DNA of 64,000 bases from assembly GCF_018130215.1 (NCBI RefSeq), contig NZ_JAFCKQ010000005.1, forward strand, positions 186,001 to 250,000, in the 5' to 3' direction. The DNA is from Bradyrhizobium jicamae (GTDB lineage: Bacteria > Pseudomonadota > Alphaproteobacteria > Rhizobiales > Xanthobacteraceae). The notes below the pieces were generated by a model, which ran no database searches, was not told the DNA's origin, and was given only the letters and a program-made list of their open reading frames with translations. Shown here in pieces: positions 9,099 to 16,985 of this stretch. Within the stretch, counting starts at the first letter, position 1; the number at the start of each line of letters is the position of its first letter. The position numbers and the translations under genes were made by a program.

Positions 9099-9488
9099 AT
9101 GGATATCGATCTCCCCGATGTGCTCGCCGAGGTGACCGCGCAATTCGAGCGCTACGAGCAGGCGCTGGTAACCAACGACGTCGCCGTGCTCGACGAGCTG
9201 TTCCGCAATGACGGGCGCACGCTGCGCTACGGCATAGCCGAGAACCTGTATGGCTATGACGAGATCATGGCGTTCCGCGCCGCGCGTTCGCCGGTCGGCT
9301 TGATGCGCAAGATCGACCGGACGATGATCACGACCTATGGTCGCGACACCGCGATCGCCTCGACCCTGTTCTACCGGGAGGCCGCGCCGGGGCGGGTCGG
9401 GCGGCAGATGCAGACGTGGATTCGGTTTCCCGAGGGATGGAGAATCGTCGCCGCCCATGTCAGCATCATCGACGAACCCAGAGCATGA
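9099..9488 (+). CDS. AtzH/HpxZ-like (DUF3225) protein
   Basis: A 129-residue protein of the DUF3225 family, a SnoaL/NTF2-like cone fold. It includes [20 protein letters not shown] near residues 14-33 and [19 protein letters not shown] near the C-terminus. Relatives are HpxZ, linked to oxalurate use in Klebsiella, and AtzH, linked to carboxylated urea intermediates between AtzE and AtzF. It begins two bases after the atzE stop, so it is in the same operon. Its stop codon lies inside the left arm of a dispersed inverted repeat (9481-9528), which suggests that the repeat set or altered the C-terminus. Confidence 0.8.
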   Translation: MDIDLPDVLAEVTAQFERYEQALVTNDVAVLDELFRNDGRTLRYGIAENLYGYDEIMAFRAARSPVGLMRKIDRTMITTYGRDTAIASTLFYREAAPGRVGRQMQTWIRFPEGWRIVAAHVSIIDEPRA

Positions 9489-9528
9489 TCCAAAAGAATG
9501 GATCCCGGTTTTCCGAAGGATCATGCTC
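9481..9528. repeat. GAGCATGATCC inverted repeat (dispersed family)
   Basis: Perfect 11-bp arms GAGCATGATCC (9481-9491) and GGATCATGCTC (9518-9528) enclose a CCGGTTTTCCG-like core. The same element occurs at 55283-55332, and degenerate relatives lie near 54455 and 60966. The left arm supplies the stop codon of the AtzH-like gene. Confidence 0.9.
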
Positions 9529-9549
9529 AGAACTAGAGGCGCTTGAGGC

Positions 9550-10278
9550 ATGAGCCTGGACGATCTTCCGATCCCGCAGCCGCAGGGCGTCGAGCCTGAC
9601 CTTGCGGTGCGCCGCGTCGATCGACCGTCGCCGCAGGACAAGACCACCCGCGCCGAGGAACTCAGGCTGCAGCTCGCCGACGAGATCGTGCGCGGAACGC
9701 TGGCACCGGGCGCCGCGCTCGACGAGACCGACATCGCGCGCCGCTTCAACGTCTCGCGCACGCCGGTGCGGGAAGCGCTGCGGCAGCTCGCGGCCTCCGG
9801 CCTGATCGATGCCCGTGCGCATCGCGGTGCGGTGGTGGCGCGGCCGTCGCTGGAGCGGCTCACAGGCATGTTCGAGGCGATGGCGGAGCTGGAGGCGATG
9901 TGCGCCGGCCTTGCCGCCGAGCGCATGACGCCGGCGGAGCGCCACACCCTGGAGGCGGTCCACGAGGAGCTGCGGATGCTGAGCTACACCGGCAATCCCG
10001 AGCGCTTCCACGAGGTCAATGAGCGCTTTCACAACACGATCTATGCCGGATCGCAGAACGCCTATATCGCCGAGATCACGCTGGCGACGCGGGTGCGGGT
10101 GCAGCCGTTCCGTCGCGCCCAGTTTCGCAACCTCGGCCGTCTCGCAAAATCACACGCCGAGCACGACCGCGTCGTCGTCGCCATCATGCGCGGCGACAAG
10201 ACGGGCGCTGCTTTCGCGATGCGCGCCCATATCGAGCTGGTGCGCGGCGAGTATGAGGTCTACGCGGTGTCGGTGTAG
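9550..10278 (+). CDS. GntR-family (FadR subfamily, FCD domain) transcriptional regulator
   Basis: A 242-residue regulator. The N-terminal winged helix shows LADEIVRGTLAPGAALDE then IARRFNVSRTPVREALRQLAASGLI near residues 60-95, the classic GntR DNA-binding signature. The C-terminal FCD effector domain follows, with LEAMCAGLAAERMTPAER near 115-132 and FHNTIYAGSQNAYI near 160-173. FCD domains usually bind carboxylic acids. It is the last + strand gene of the nitrogen-scavenging block, 61 bp after atzH across a repeat, and faces the allophanate hydrolase gene. It probably tunes the transporter/amidase operon in response to substrate (inference). Confidence 0.9.
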   Translation: MSLDDLPIPQPQGVEPDLAVRRVDRPSPQDKTTRAEELRLQLADEIVRGTLAPGAALDETDIARRFNVSRTPVREALRQLAASGLIDARAHRGAVVARPSLERLTGMFEAMAELEAMCAGLAAERMTPAERHTLEAVHEELRMLSYTGNPERFHEVNERFHNTIYAGSQNAYIAEITLATRVRVQPFRRAQFRNLGRLAKSHAEHDRVVVAIMRGDKTGAAFAMRAHIELVRGEYEVYAVSV

Positions 10279-10367
10279 GCGGCCCGCTCCTTCTTTCGTC
10301 ATCGCGGAGCATGTTCGCTCTTTCGCTGCAATGACGGGCGGTTGATGCGGAGCGCGTAAGGTCGCGC

Positions 10368-12179
10368 CTACGCCTTTGCCTTCTCAGCCATGAACGCGCG
10401 CCAGCCGCCATAGGCCGAAATATCCCGCGCGCGGTCGATCGCGACGGGCTCGACGATGAAGCCCTTCGCCTCGCGGCCATCGGCGAGCCGGATCGTGCCG
10501 ATCGACAGCGGCGGCGGGATCGCGGCGACGAATGTTCCGAACGCGGCCGGCGACATTGCCCAGAGCTCGAGCCTGATCGCACGGCCCGCGCCGGCTTCGA
10601 CGCGCAGCATGCCGGGTTTCGGTGGCGTCGTGTCGAGTGCGTAGAGCTTGTAATCCGGCGCCGTGACCGTTTCCTCGAGCAGCCGTGCGTCGAGTGCCGT
10701 CAGTTCGCCGTTCAGTGCCATGCCGGACAGATGCGCGCCGACCACCGCGATCGGGATCTCGTCATGCGCCGTGTCGGGCGGCGCGGCGAGCGGCGGCTGC
10801 GGCAAGGCGTTGCTGCCGATCGGTAACCGGGTGTCGGCGTGGAACGCGCGGCCGATGCTCGCGAGCTGCGCGTCGTGGCCGGCCGGCGCCAGCAGCGTGA
10901 TGCCGAACGGTGCGCCGTCCGGCCGCATCGCCGCCGGCAGCGCCAGCCCGCAGAGATCGAGCAGGTTGACGAAGTTGGTGTAGGTGCCGAGCCGTGAGTT
11001 GAGCTCGACCGGATTGGCGAGCACCTGCGCGGTCGAATAGACCGTCGGCGCCGTCGGCAGCACGATCGCATCGCATTCCGCGAAGGTGCGCTCGGCCACG
11101 CGGCGCAGCGCCTGCAGGCGATAGAGCGCCGAGAAGGTTTCCGCCGCCGTCAGCCGTGATCCGGCCGCGGTGATCTCGCGCGTCACCGGATGGATCGCAT
11201 CGGGCGCCGACGCGAGAAGGTCACGGATCACGAGATAGCGCTCGGCGACCCACGGCCCCTCATAGAGCAGCCGCGCCGTCTCGTAGAACGGCTCGAGGTC
11301 GAACTCGACAAGCCGGGCGCCGAGTGCCTGCCAGCGCCTGCAGGCCTCGCCATAGGCCTTCTCGGATTCGCGGTCGCCGAAGAAGATCAGCTGTCCGCTC
11401 TTGGGAACGCCGAGCTTGAGCGTCGCCGGAAACGCGGTGATGCCAGCGAGCGGCCGGTTGCGCGAGAACGGGTCGGCCGCATCGGGCCCGGCCAGGACCT
11501 GTAGCGCGGTCATGGCATCGTCGACGGTGAGCGAGAACACCGAGATGCAGTCGAGTGTGCGGCAGGCCGGTACGAGGCCCGCAGTCGAGATCAGCCCGAG
11601 GCTCGGCTTCAGCCCGACGACGTTGTTGAGCATCGCCGGCACGCGGCCGCTGCCCGCAGTATCGGTGCCGAGCGCGAGCGGGACGAGGCCGGCCGAGACC
11701 GCAATGGCTGAGCCCGAGCTGGAGCCGCCGGGAACGAGATCGTCGCGCAGGGGATTTCTGGGAATGCCGTAGGGCGAGCGTACGCCGACCAGGCCGGTCG
11801 CGAACTGGTCGAGATTGGTCTTGCCGATGATGATGGCGCCGGCCGCGCGCAGTTTCGCGATCGCAGTCGAGTCGTGTGACGGCACGTAGGAGAAGGCGGG
11901 ACAGGCGGCCGTCGTCGGCAGGCCCTTCGCGTCGATATTGTCCTTCACCGCGACCGGCACGCCGCAGAGCGGCAGTTGCGCCGGGTCTTTCGCCGCAAGC
12001 CGCGCGGCCTCGGCGATCGCATCCTTCTCGTCGCGCAGGCTGATGAAGATGGCGGGGTCGCCGCGGTCGCGGATGCGTTGATAGCTCCGTGCGACGGTTT
12101 GCGCCGGCGTCATGGTGCCGGCGCGGTGCGCGGCGACGATTGCGGCGACAGTCTCGGTCACGTGGTTGGCCTCGTCCAT
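10368..12179 (-). CDS. atzF: Allophanate hydrolase
   Basis: A 603-residue enzyme that hydrolyses allophanate to ammonium and CO2, the final step of urea/biuret/cyanurate nitrogen release. The amidase domain has VAVKDNIDAKGLPTTAACP near residue 80, with the catalytic Lys, and GGSSSGSAIAVSAG near 150-165. The last ~130 residues form the AtzF C-terminal domain (VVGAHLSGMALNGELTALD, then GFIVEP). The start at 12179 gives the family N-terminus; an upstream in-frame Met would add 49 unrelated residues and would overlap the sigma-54 promoter. It is convergent with the GntR gene and has its own RpoN promoter, so it is probably co-induced with the atzGEH operon. Confidence 0.9.
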   Translation of the reverse strand: MDEANHVTETVAAIVAAHRAGTMTPAQTVARSYQRIRDRGDPAIFISLRDEKDAIAEAARLAAKDPAQLPLCGVPVAVKDNIDAKGLPTTAACPAFSYVPSHDSTAIAKLRAAGAIIIGKTNLDQFATGLVGVRSPYGIPRNPLRDDLVPGGSSSGSAIAVSAGLVPLALGTDTAGSGRVPAMLNNVVGLKPSLGLISTAGLVPACRTLDCISVFSLTVDDAMTALQVLAGPDAADPFSRNRPLAGITAFPATLKLGVPKSGQLIFFGDRESEKAYGEACRRWQALGARLVEFDLEPFYETARLLYEGPWVAERYLVIRDLLASAPDAIHPVTREITAAGSRLTAAETFSALYRLQALRRVAERTFAECDAIVLPTAPTVYSTAQVLANPVELNSRLGTYTNFVNLLDLCGLALPAAMRPDGAPFGITLLAPAGHDAQLASIGRAFHADTRLPIGSNALPQPPLAAPPDTAHDEIPIAVVGAHLSGMALNGELTALDARLLEETVTAPDYKLYALDTTPPKPGMLRVEAGAGRAIRLELWAMSPAAFGTFVAAIPPPLSIGTIRLADGREAKGFIVEPVAIDRARDISAYGGWRAFMAEKAKA

Positions 12180-12225
12180 TGAGCGGCAGGGTACGGAGCC
12201 GCGAAGCGATTGCAGCCCGATCGAA

Positions 12226-12240
12226 GCAAGCGACGTGCCA
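12226..12240 (-). promoter_or_regulatory. Sigma-54 promoter for the allophanate hydrolase gene
   Basis: Read on the minus strand the sequence is TGGCAC, five bases, TTGC, a full match to the RpoN consensus. The predicted start lies near 12214, about 35 bases before the atzF start codon, the same geometry as the promoter at 1794-1809. Just upstream lies a perfect TTGTGCACAA palindrome (12241-12250). Further up, at an enhancer-like distance, is a TTGCTT-N10-AAGCAA dyad (12294-12315). No activator identity can be read directly. Confidence 0.85.
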
Positions 12241-12384
12241 TTGTGCACAATTGGTCGGCCGGCATGATTTAGCGGATTATCGCATAGTGTCAGTTGCTTG
12301 TGGCGACTGAAGCAAGCGTGCGGCAATTCGGTCGGCCGTTATGGATGCCTATTTTTTAAGCAATTCTGATCGGGCCCGACCGGT

Positions 12385-12915
12385 TCAGGTGAAGGCGGCG
12401 AGGATCTGCAACAGCCGCTCGCGGTTCTCCTTGCCGATCTTCTCGGCGACGTGCCGTTCATGCTCGGCGGCAAGCCGCCTGAACTGCGCGAGCGCGGCCT
12501 TGCCTGACGTGGTGAGGTGCAGCGCGTGGGAGCGGCGGTCGGTGGCAGAGGGGATGCGGTTGACGAGGTCGCGCGCCTCGAGGCTGTCGAGCAGGTGCAC
12601 CAGTCGCGCGCGCTCGATCCCGAGCCGCTTTGCGACCGCCATCTGGCTCAGCCCCGGGTTGGCGCCGATCACGGTCATGACCGAATATTGCGTCGGCCGG
12701 ATATCGACCGCGGCGAGCGTCTTGATGAAGTCCTGGAAGATCCAGAGCTGGAATCGTCGCACCGCGTAGCCGGCATGGCCGACCAGCGCATCGAGACCGA
12801 TCTCGCGCTCCGCATCGTGGTCGCGTCCCGTGCCGTTTGCTGATTGCGGCTTGGGGCGGTGCACCGCCGCCCGCGATCCGGCCGCCCTGCGCTGCGCCTG
12901 TTGTTTCGTCGCCAT
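12385..12915 (-). CDS. MarR-family transcriptional regulator
   Basis: A 176-residue regulator. A basic, disordered N-terminus of about 35 residues precedes a winged helix: PTQYSVMTVIGANPGLSQMA, then KRLGIERARLVHLLDSLEARDLVNR and the wing SATDRRSHALHLTTSGKAAL. It is divergent from the feruloyl-CoA synthase gene with a 113-bp gap that carries an exact operator-like palindrome. MarR regulators of hydroxycinnamate genes (FerC, CouR, HcaR types) respond to the CoA thioester formed by the first enzyme (established), which fits this pairing. Confidence 0.9.
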   Translation of the reverse strand: MATKQQAQRRAAGSRAAVHRPKPQSANGTGRDHDAEREIGLDALVGHAGYAVRRFQLWIFQDFIKTLAAVDIRPTQYSVMTVIGANPGLSQMAVAKRLGIERARLVHLLDSLEARDLVNRIPSATDRRSHALHLTTSGKAALAQFRRLAAEHERHVAEKIGKENRERLLQILAAFT

Positions 12916-12951
12916 GACCGGATGCTAGCGCGCCGCAGCCGCGATGGGAAG

Positions 12952-12972
12952 ATTGTTGTTGACGACAACAAT
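12952..12972. promoter_or_regulatory. MarR operator-like palindrome
   Basis: ATTGTTGT, five bases, ACAACAAT: perfect 8-bp arms centred at 12962 in the divergent gap between the MarR gene and the feruloyl-CoA synthase gene. It overlaps a TTGACG box that could serve as a -35 element for the synthase, so binding would block transcription. Confidence 0.75.
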
Positions 12973-13028
12973 TGATGCTCGCAACATAATGGCAAGTGAG
13001 CCCCGCAAAGACGGGCGAGGAGGAAACC

Positions 13029-14891
13029 ATGACGATGGCCACCAGAAGCGGTGACGATCCGCAAGACCTTTTCGCGACGCCGGCCATCGTCGCCGATCGC
13101 CGCGCCGACGGCAGCATCCTCGTCCGTTCCACTACGCCGCTGAAGGCGAGCGCCCGTTGCGTCGGCGACTGGCTCGAGCAATGGGCTCGGCTTGCGCCGG
13201 ATCGCGTCTTCCTGGGCGAACGCGCCCGCGCCGAGGCGCCCTGGAGCACCGTTACCTATCGCGAGGCGCTCGGGATTGTCCGTGCGGCGTCGTCCTGGAT
13301 CCTCGCGCAACGGCTGAGCGCCGAGCGGCCGCTCGTGATTCTCTCCGACAATAGCATCGATCATGCGCTGTTCGCGCTGGCCGCCCAGCATGTCGGCGTG
13401 CCCTCGGCCGCGATCTCGCCGGCCTATTCGCTGATGTCGAAGGACTTCGACAAGCTGAAGGGCATGATCTCGTTGCTCGATCCCGGTGCGATCTACGTCG
13501 TGGGAACGAAGCCGTTCGCGGCAGCGCTTGCCGCGATCAATCCGCTGCATCGCGCTACAATCGTCAGCGGCAATCCCGAAGACGCCGAGGCGCTGCCGTT
13601 CCGCGCCATTGCAGCGACGCCGGAAACATCAGCAGTGGCAGAGGCCTTTGCCGCGGTGACGCCGGATACGATCGCAAAATTCCTGTTCACCTCGGGGTCG
13701 ACAGGCACGCCAAAGGCCGTGATCAACACCCAGCGCATGCTGACCTCCAGCCAGCAGGCCAAGGCGCAGACCTGGACATTCCTCGAGCATGACCGCGAAA
13801 AACTGGTGATCCTGGACTGGCTGCCCTGGAGCCACACCTTTGGCGCCAACCACAATTTCAACCTAGTGCTGCGCAATGGCGGCACGCTCTATATCGACGG
13901 CGGCAAGCCGGCGCCGGGTCTGTTTGCAACCTCGCTCGCCAATCTGCGCAGCGTGGTGCCGACGGTCTATTTCAACGTGCCACGCGGCTTCGACATGCTG
14001 ATCGCGGCGCTGCGCACCGACGAGGAGCTGCGCCGCAGCTTCTTCGCGGGCACCAAATTTGCCTTCTACGCCGGTGCCGCACTGCCGCAGAATCTCTGGG
14101 ACGCGCTGGAAGAGCTTTCGCTGGCAACCGTCGGGCGGCGGCTGCCGATGGTGTCGGCCTGGGGCTCGACCGAGACCTCGCCGCTTGCGACCGATTGCCA
14201 CTTCCTCGCCAGGCGCTCCGGCAATATCGGCGTGCCGATATCAGGGACCGAACTGAAACTCGTGCCCTCGGGCGAGAAGCTCGAGGTCCGCGTGCGCGGC
14301 CCGAACGTCACGCCCGGTTACTGGAAGGCGCCCGCAATCACCGCGCAGGCGTTCGACGAGGACGGTTTCTACCGGATCGGCGACGCCGTCACCTTCGCCG
14401 ATCCGGACAGGCCCGAACTCGGCCTGTTCTTCGACGGCCGGGTGGCGGAGGATTTCAAGCTCAATTCCGGCACCTGGGTCAGCGTCGGCACGCTGCGTGT
14501 CGCCGGGATCGCGGCGCTGGCGCCGCTGGCGCAGGACATCGTGGTCACGGGCCACGGCCGCGACGAGGTGCGCTTCCTGGTATTTCCGAACATCGCCGCC
14601 TGCCGCACGTCGGCGGGGCTGCCCGAGAGCGCGGATGCGAGGGAGGTCATTGGCCATGCGGCAGTGCGTGCTGCGATCGCGCAGGGTCTGGCACGGCTGA
14701 AGGCGCAGGGCGGCCATTCCTCCGGCCACGCCACCCGCGCCTTGCTGCTCGCCGAGCCCGCCTCCGTCGATGGCGGCGAGATCACCGACAAGGGCTACAT
14801 CAACCAGCGCGCGGTACTGACCTGCCGCGCTGCGGCAGTGGCGGTGCTGGAGGATGATGCCGCGATCGAACCGATCGCCTGCGCCAGCTGA
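13029..14891 (+). CDS. fcs: Feruloyl-CoA synthase
   Basis: A 620-residue acyl-CoA synthetase of the ANL superfamily that activates ferulate, p-coumarate or caffeate with ATP and CoA. The AMP-binding P-loop FTSGSTGTPKAV is near residue 218. The motif WGSTETSPLATDCHF near 377 and the active-site region LDWLPWSHTFGANHNFN near 258 fit the bacterial feruloyl-CoA synthase subgroup, as does the FDGRVAEDFKLNSGTWVSVG segment near 470. The start at 13029 follows GAGGAGG. It is divergent from MarR; the hydratase/lyase and vanillin dehydrogenase expected next are not in the window. A close aryl-CoA ligase of other specificity remains possible. Confidence 0.85.
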   Translation: MTMATRSGDDPQDLFATPAIVADRRADGSILVRSTTPLKASARCVGDWLEQWARLAPDRVFLGERARAEAPWSTVTYREALGIVRAASSWILAQRLSAERPLVILSDNSIDHALFALAAQHVGVPSAAISPAYSLMSKDFDKLKGMISLLDPGAIYVVGTKPFAAALAAINPLHRATIVSGNPEDAEALPFRAIAATPETSAVAEAFAAVTPDTIAKFLFTSGSTGTPKAVINTQRMLTSSQQAKAQTWTFLEHDREKLVILDWLPWSHTFGANHNFNLVLRNGGTLYIDGGKPAPGLFATSLANLRSVVPTVYFNVPRGFDMLIAALRTDEELRRSFFAGTKFAFYAGAALPQNLWDALEELSLATVGRRLPMVSAWGSTETSPLATDCHFLARRSGNIGVPISGTELKLVPSGEKLEVRVRGPNVTPGYWKAPAITAQAFDEDGFYRIGDAVTFADPDRPELGLFFDGRVAEDFKLNSGTWVSVGTLRVAGIAALAPLAQDIVVTGHGRDEVRFLVFPNIAACRTSAGLPESADAREVIGHAAVRAAIAQGLARLKAQGGHSSGHATRALLLAEPASVDGGEITDKGYINQRAVLTCRAAAVAVLEDDAAIEPIACAS

Positions 14892-15136
14892 GATCGTCCG
14901 TCGAAACAAGCCCTTGGTGGTCCGGCCAAGCCGGTTCCGACGACGCTTCAGCCTTGCCGCGCTGCACGCGTCCAGAATTTTTAGTTGCCAAGGCAACTAA
15001 GCTGTGCGAGCTTTGTCCGCAATTGAGCAAGGCCGGTCGGCGGTCGCGTGTCTTGGGAGGATGATCGTTGCGCGGGATGGTGCGAACGGCACGCACGACA
15101 GGCGGTACCGCGGGACCGCAGAGGTCCCGGCGCGGG
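14892..15136. other. Gap with orphan operator and ribosome-binding site but no recognisable gene
   Basis: This 245-bp stretch holds a perfect palindrome (14981-15000) and, about 50 bp later, a strong GGGAGG (15054-15059) followed by ATG at 15061. The frame from that ATG runs through antisense MarR sequence and has no family resemblance. A 7-bp hairpin CGGGACC/GGTCCCG lies at 15111-15129. It looks like a gene front whose body was lost. Confidence 0.5.
14981..15000. promoter_or_regulatory. Perfect 9-bp-arm palindrome, MarR operator-like
   Basis: TTAGTTGCC, AA, GGCAACTAA: a perfect dyad. It resembles MarR-family operators in form, and a MarR gene ends 136 bp away, but no gene start in the window sits at the expected distance downstream. 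Confidence 0.7.
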
Positions 15137-15661
15137 TCAGGTCAGGCTTTGCCCGGTTACGGCGCCGAGATTTTCGTGCAGCCGGCGCAACAGGTCGATC
15201 AGCACCTCCCGCTCGTCCTTTTTCAGGCAGGACAGCAGCCGCCGCTCGCGCTCCAGCGCGGCGACGATCACCCTGTCATGGACGGCACGGCCGCGGGCAG
15301 TCAGCGAGATCGAATGGGTGCGGCCATCGTCGGGCGCGCTGCGGATCGCCACCAGGCCGCGCTTTTGCAGCGCCGCGAGATTGCGGCTCACCGGCCCCTT
15401 GTCGAAGCCGATGACGTGGCAGATCCTCGAGGCCGGAATGCCGGGCTCGATCGCGAGTTGCGATATGATCCGCCACTCCGTGACGTTGATGCCGAAATTC
15501 TTCTGGTAATAGGCGGTGGCGCTGTTCGACAGCTTGTTGGCGATGAAGGTTATCAGCGCCGGCACATAGCGATCGAGATCGAGCAGCGGGCCGCCGGCGG
15601 CATCTGCGGGATCGGCCGGTCTCGGCCGGCGGGGCTTTCGGGGGAGGGGCTGGCTGCTCAT
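15137..15661 (-). CDS. MarR-family transcriptional regulator
   Basis: A 174-residue regulator. The N-terminus is Pro/Arg-rich (PLPRKPRRPRPADPADAAGG), then a helical dimerisation segment (YVPALITFIANKLSNSATAYYQ). The winged helix is INVTEWRIISQLAIEPGIPA, then CHVIGFDKGPVSRNLAALQKRGLV and the wing SAPDDGRTHSISLTARG. It is divergent from the CYP199A-type P450 gene (82-bp gap), so it probably controls that gene and perhaps the downstream binding protein. An imperfect dyad ATTGCCCGGGAGCAAT (15683-15698) in the gap may be its site. Confidence 0.9.
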   Translation of the reverse strand: MSSQPLPRKPRRPRPADPADAAGGPLLDLDRYVPALITFIANKLSNSATAYYQKNFGINVTEWRIISQLAIEPGIPASRICHVIGFDKGPVSRNLAALQKRGLVAIRSAPDDGRTHSISLTARGRAVHDRVIVAALERERRLLSCLKKDEREVLIDLLRRLHENLGAVTGQSLT

Positions 15662-15743
15662 CTCTCAAATCATCGCTGCGAAATTGCCCGGGAGCAATAG
15701 ACATGCAGCGCGTGTTGACAAGATCAAACCTCGGGAGGTCCCG

Positions 15744-16946
15744 ATGAGTGCAGGCGCCGGTCAGTCCATCCCGCATCTCGACGTCGATCCCTTTGCGCTG
15801 GAGTTCTTCGCCGATCCGTTCCCGACCCATGAGCGGCTGCGCGAGGCCGCTCCGGTGGTCTATCTCGACAAATGGAGCGTCTACGGCGTGGCGCGCTACG
15901 CCGAGGTCCATGCGGTCCTGAACGACCCTGCGACCTTCTGCTCCAGCCGCGGCGTGGGCCTCAGCGATTTTGCCAGGGAGAAGCCATGGCGGCCGCCGAG
16001 CCTGATCCTGGAGGCCGATCCGCCTGCCCATACCCGCACCCGCGCAGTGCTGAGCGCAGTGCTTTCGGCCACCGTGATGAAGCAGCTTCGTGGGCGATTT
16101 GCTGCCGCCGCGGAGGCCCGCCTCGACGCGTTGCTGGAGAAGCGCAGGTTCGACGCGATCGCGGACCTTGCGGAAGCCTATCCGCTGTCGATCTTCCCGG
16201 ATGCGCTGGGCCTGCGGCCGGAAGGCCGCGAGCACCTGTTGCCCTACGCGAGCCTGGTGTTCAACGCCTTCGGCCCGCCGAACGAACTTCGCAAGGAGGC
16301 GATCGAGCGCTCTGCGCCGCACCAGGCCTATGTCGCCGAGCAGTGTCAGCGCGACAATCTCACCCCGGGCGGTATCGGGGCCTGCATCCACGCCCATGTC
16401 GACGACGGCGCCATCACCGAAGCCGAGGCGCCGCTCCTGGTGCGCTCGCTGCTGTCGGCCGGTCTCGACACGACCGTCAACGGCATCGGTGCTGCCGTCT
16501 ACTGCCTCGCGCGCTTCCCCGAGCAGTTTCAAAAGCTGCGCGACGATCCGACGCTGGCGCGCAACGCCTTCGAGGAAGCCGTGCGGTTCGAAAGCCCGGT
16601 CCAGACCTTCTTCCGCACCACCAGCCGCGACGTCGAGCTCAGCGGTGCCCAAATCCCGGAAGGCGAGAAGGTGCTGATGTTCCTCGCCGCGGCCAACCGT
16701 GATCCGCGGCGCTGGGACAAGCCCGATACCTACGACATCACGCGTCGCACCTCGGGCCATGTCGGCTACGGCTCGGGCATCCACATGTGTGTCGGACAAC
16801 TGGTCGCCCGCCTCGAAGGCGAGGTGATGCTGGCGGCGCTGGCGCGCCGCGTTGCGAAGATTGAAATCACCGGCGAGCCAAAACGCCGCTTCAACAATAC
16901 GCTTCGCGGGCTCGACAGCCTGCCGGTCGAGATCACGTCGGCCTGA
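15744..16946 (+). CDS. Cytochrome P450, CYP199A type (4-methoxybenzoate O-demethylase-like)
   Basis: A 400-residue soluble class I P450. I-helix SAGLDTTVNGIGAA near residues 237-250, ExxR-region VRFESPVQTFFRTT near 282-295, and heme loop GYGSGIHMCVGQLVARLEG near 340-358 with the proximal Cys. The I-helix block, FFRTT and the C-terminal RRFNNTLRGLDSLPVEIT match, from memory, CYP199A2/A4 of Rhodopseudomonas palustris. Those enzymes demethylate 4-methoxybenzoate and oxidise para-substituted benzoates (established). The start at 15744 has GGGAGGTCCCG upstream. No ferredoxin or reductase gene lies next to it, unlike the pux arrangement in R. palustris. It is divergent from a MarR gene. Confidence 0.85.
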   Translation: MSAGAGQSIPHLDVDPFALEFFADPFPTHERLREAAPVVYLDKWSVYGVARYAEVHAVLNDPATFCSSRGVGLSDFAREKPWRPPSLILEADPPAHTRTRAVLSAVLSATVMKQLRGRFAAAAEARLDALLEKRRFDAIADLAEAYPLSIFPDALGLRPEGREHLLPYASLVFNAFGPPNELRKEAIERSAPHQAYVAEQCQRDNLTPGGIGACIHAHVDDGAITEAEAPLLVRSLLSAGLDTTVNGIGAAVYCLARFPEQFQKLRDDPTLARNAFEEAVRFESPVQTFFRTTSRDVELSGAQIPEGEKVLMFLAAANRDPRRWDKPDTYDITRRTSGHVGYGSGIHMCVGQLVARLEGEVMLAALARRVAKIEITGEPKRRFNNTLRGLDSLPVEITSA

Positions 16947-16985
16947 CAGGCTGGCCGGGAAAAGGGACGCAGGGGAGGTGACACG

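Noticed and set aside
15061..15414. Possible gene starting after GGGAGG at 15054
   Set aside because: The frame runs through the antisense of the MarR gene and has no recognisable family; treated as an orphan start.
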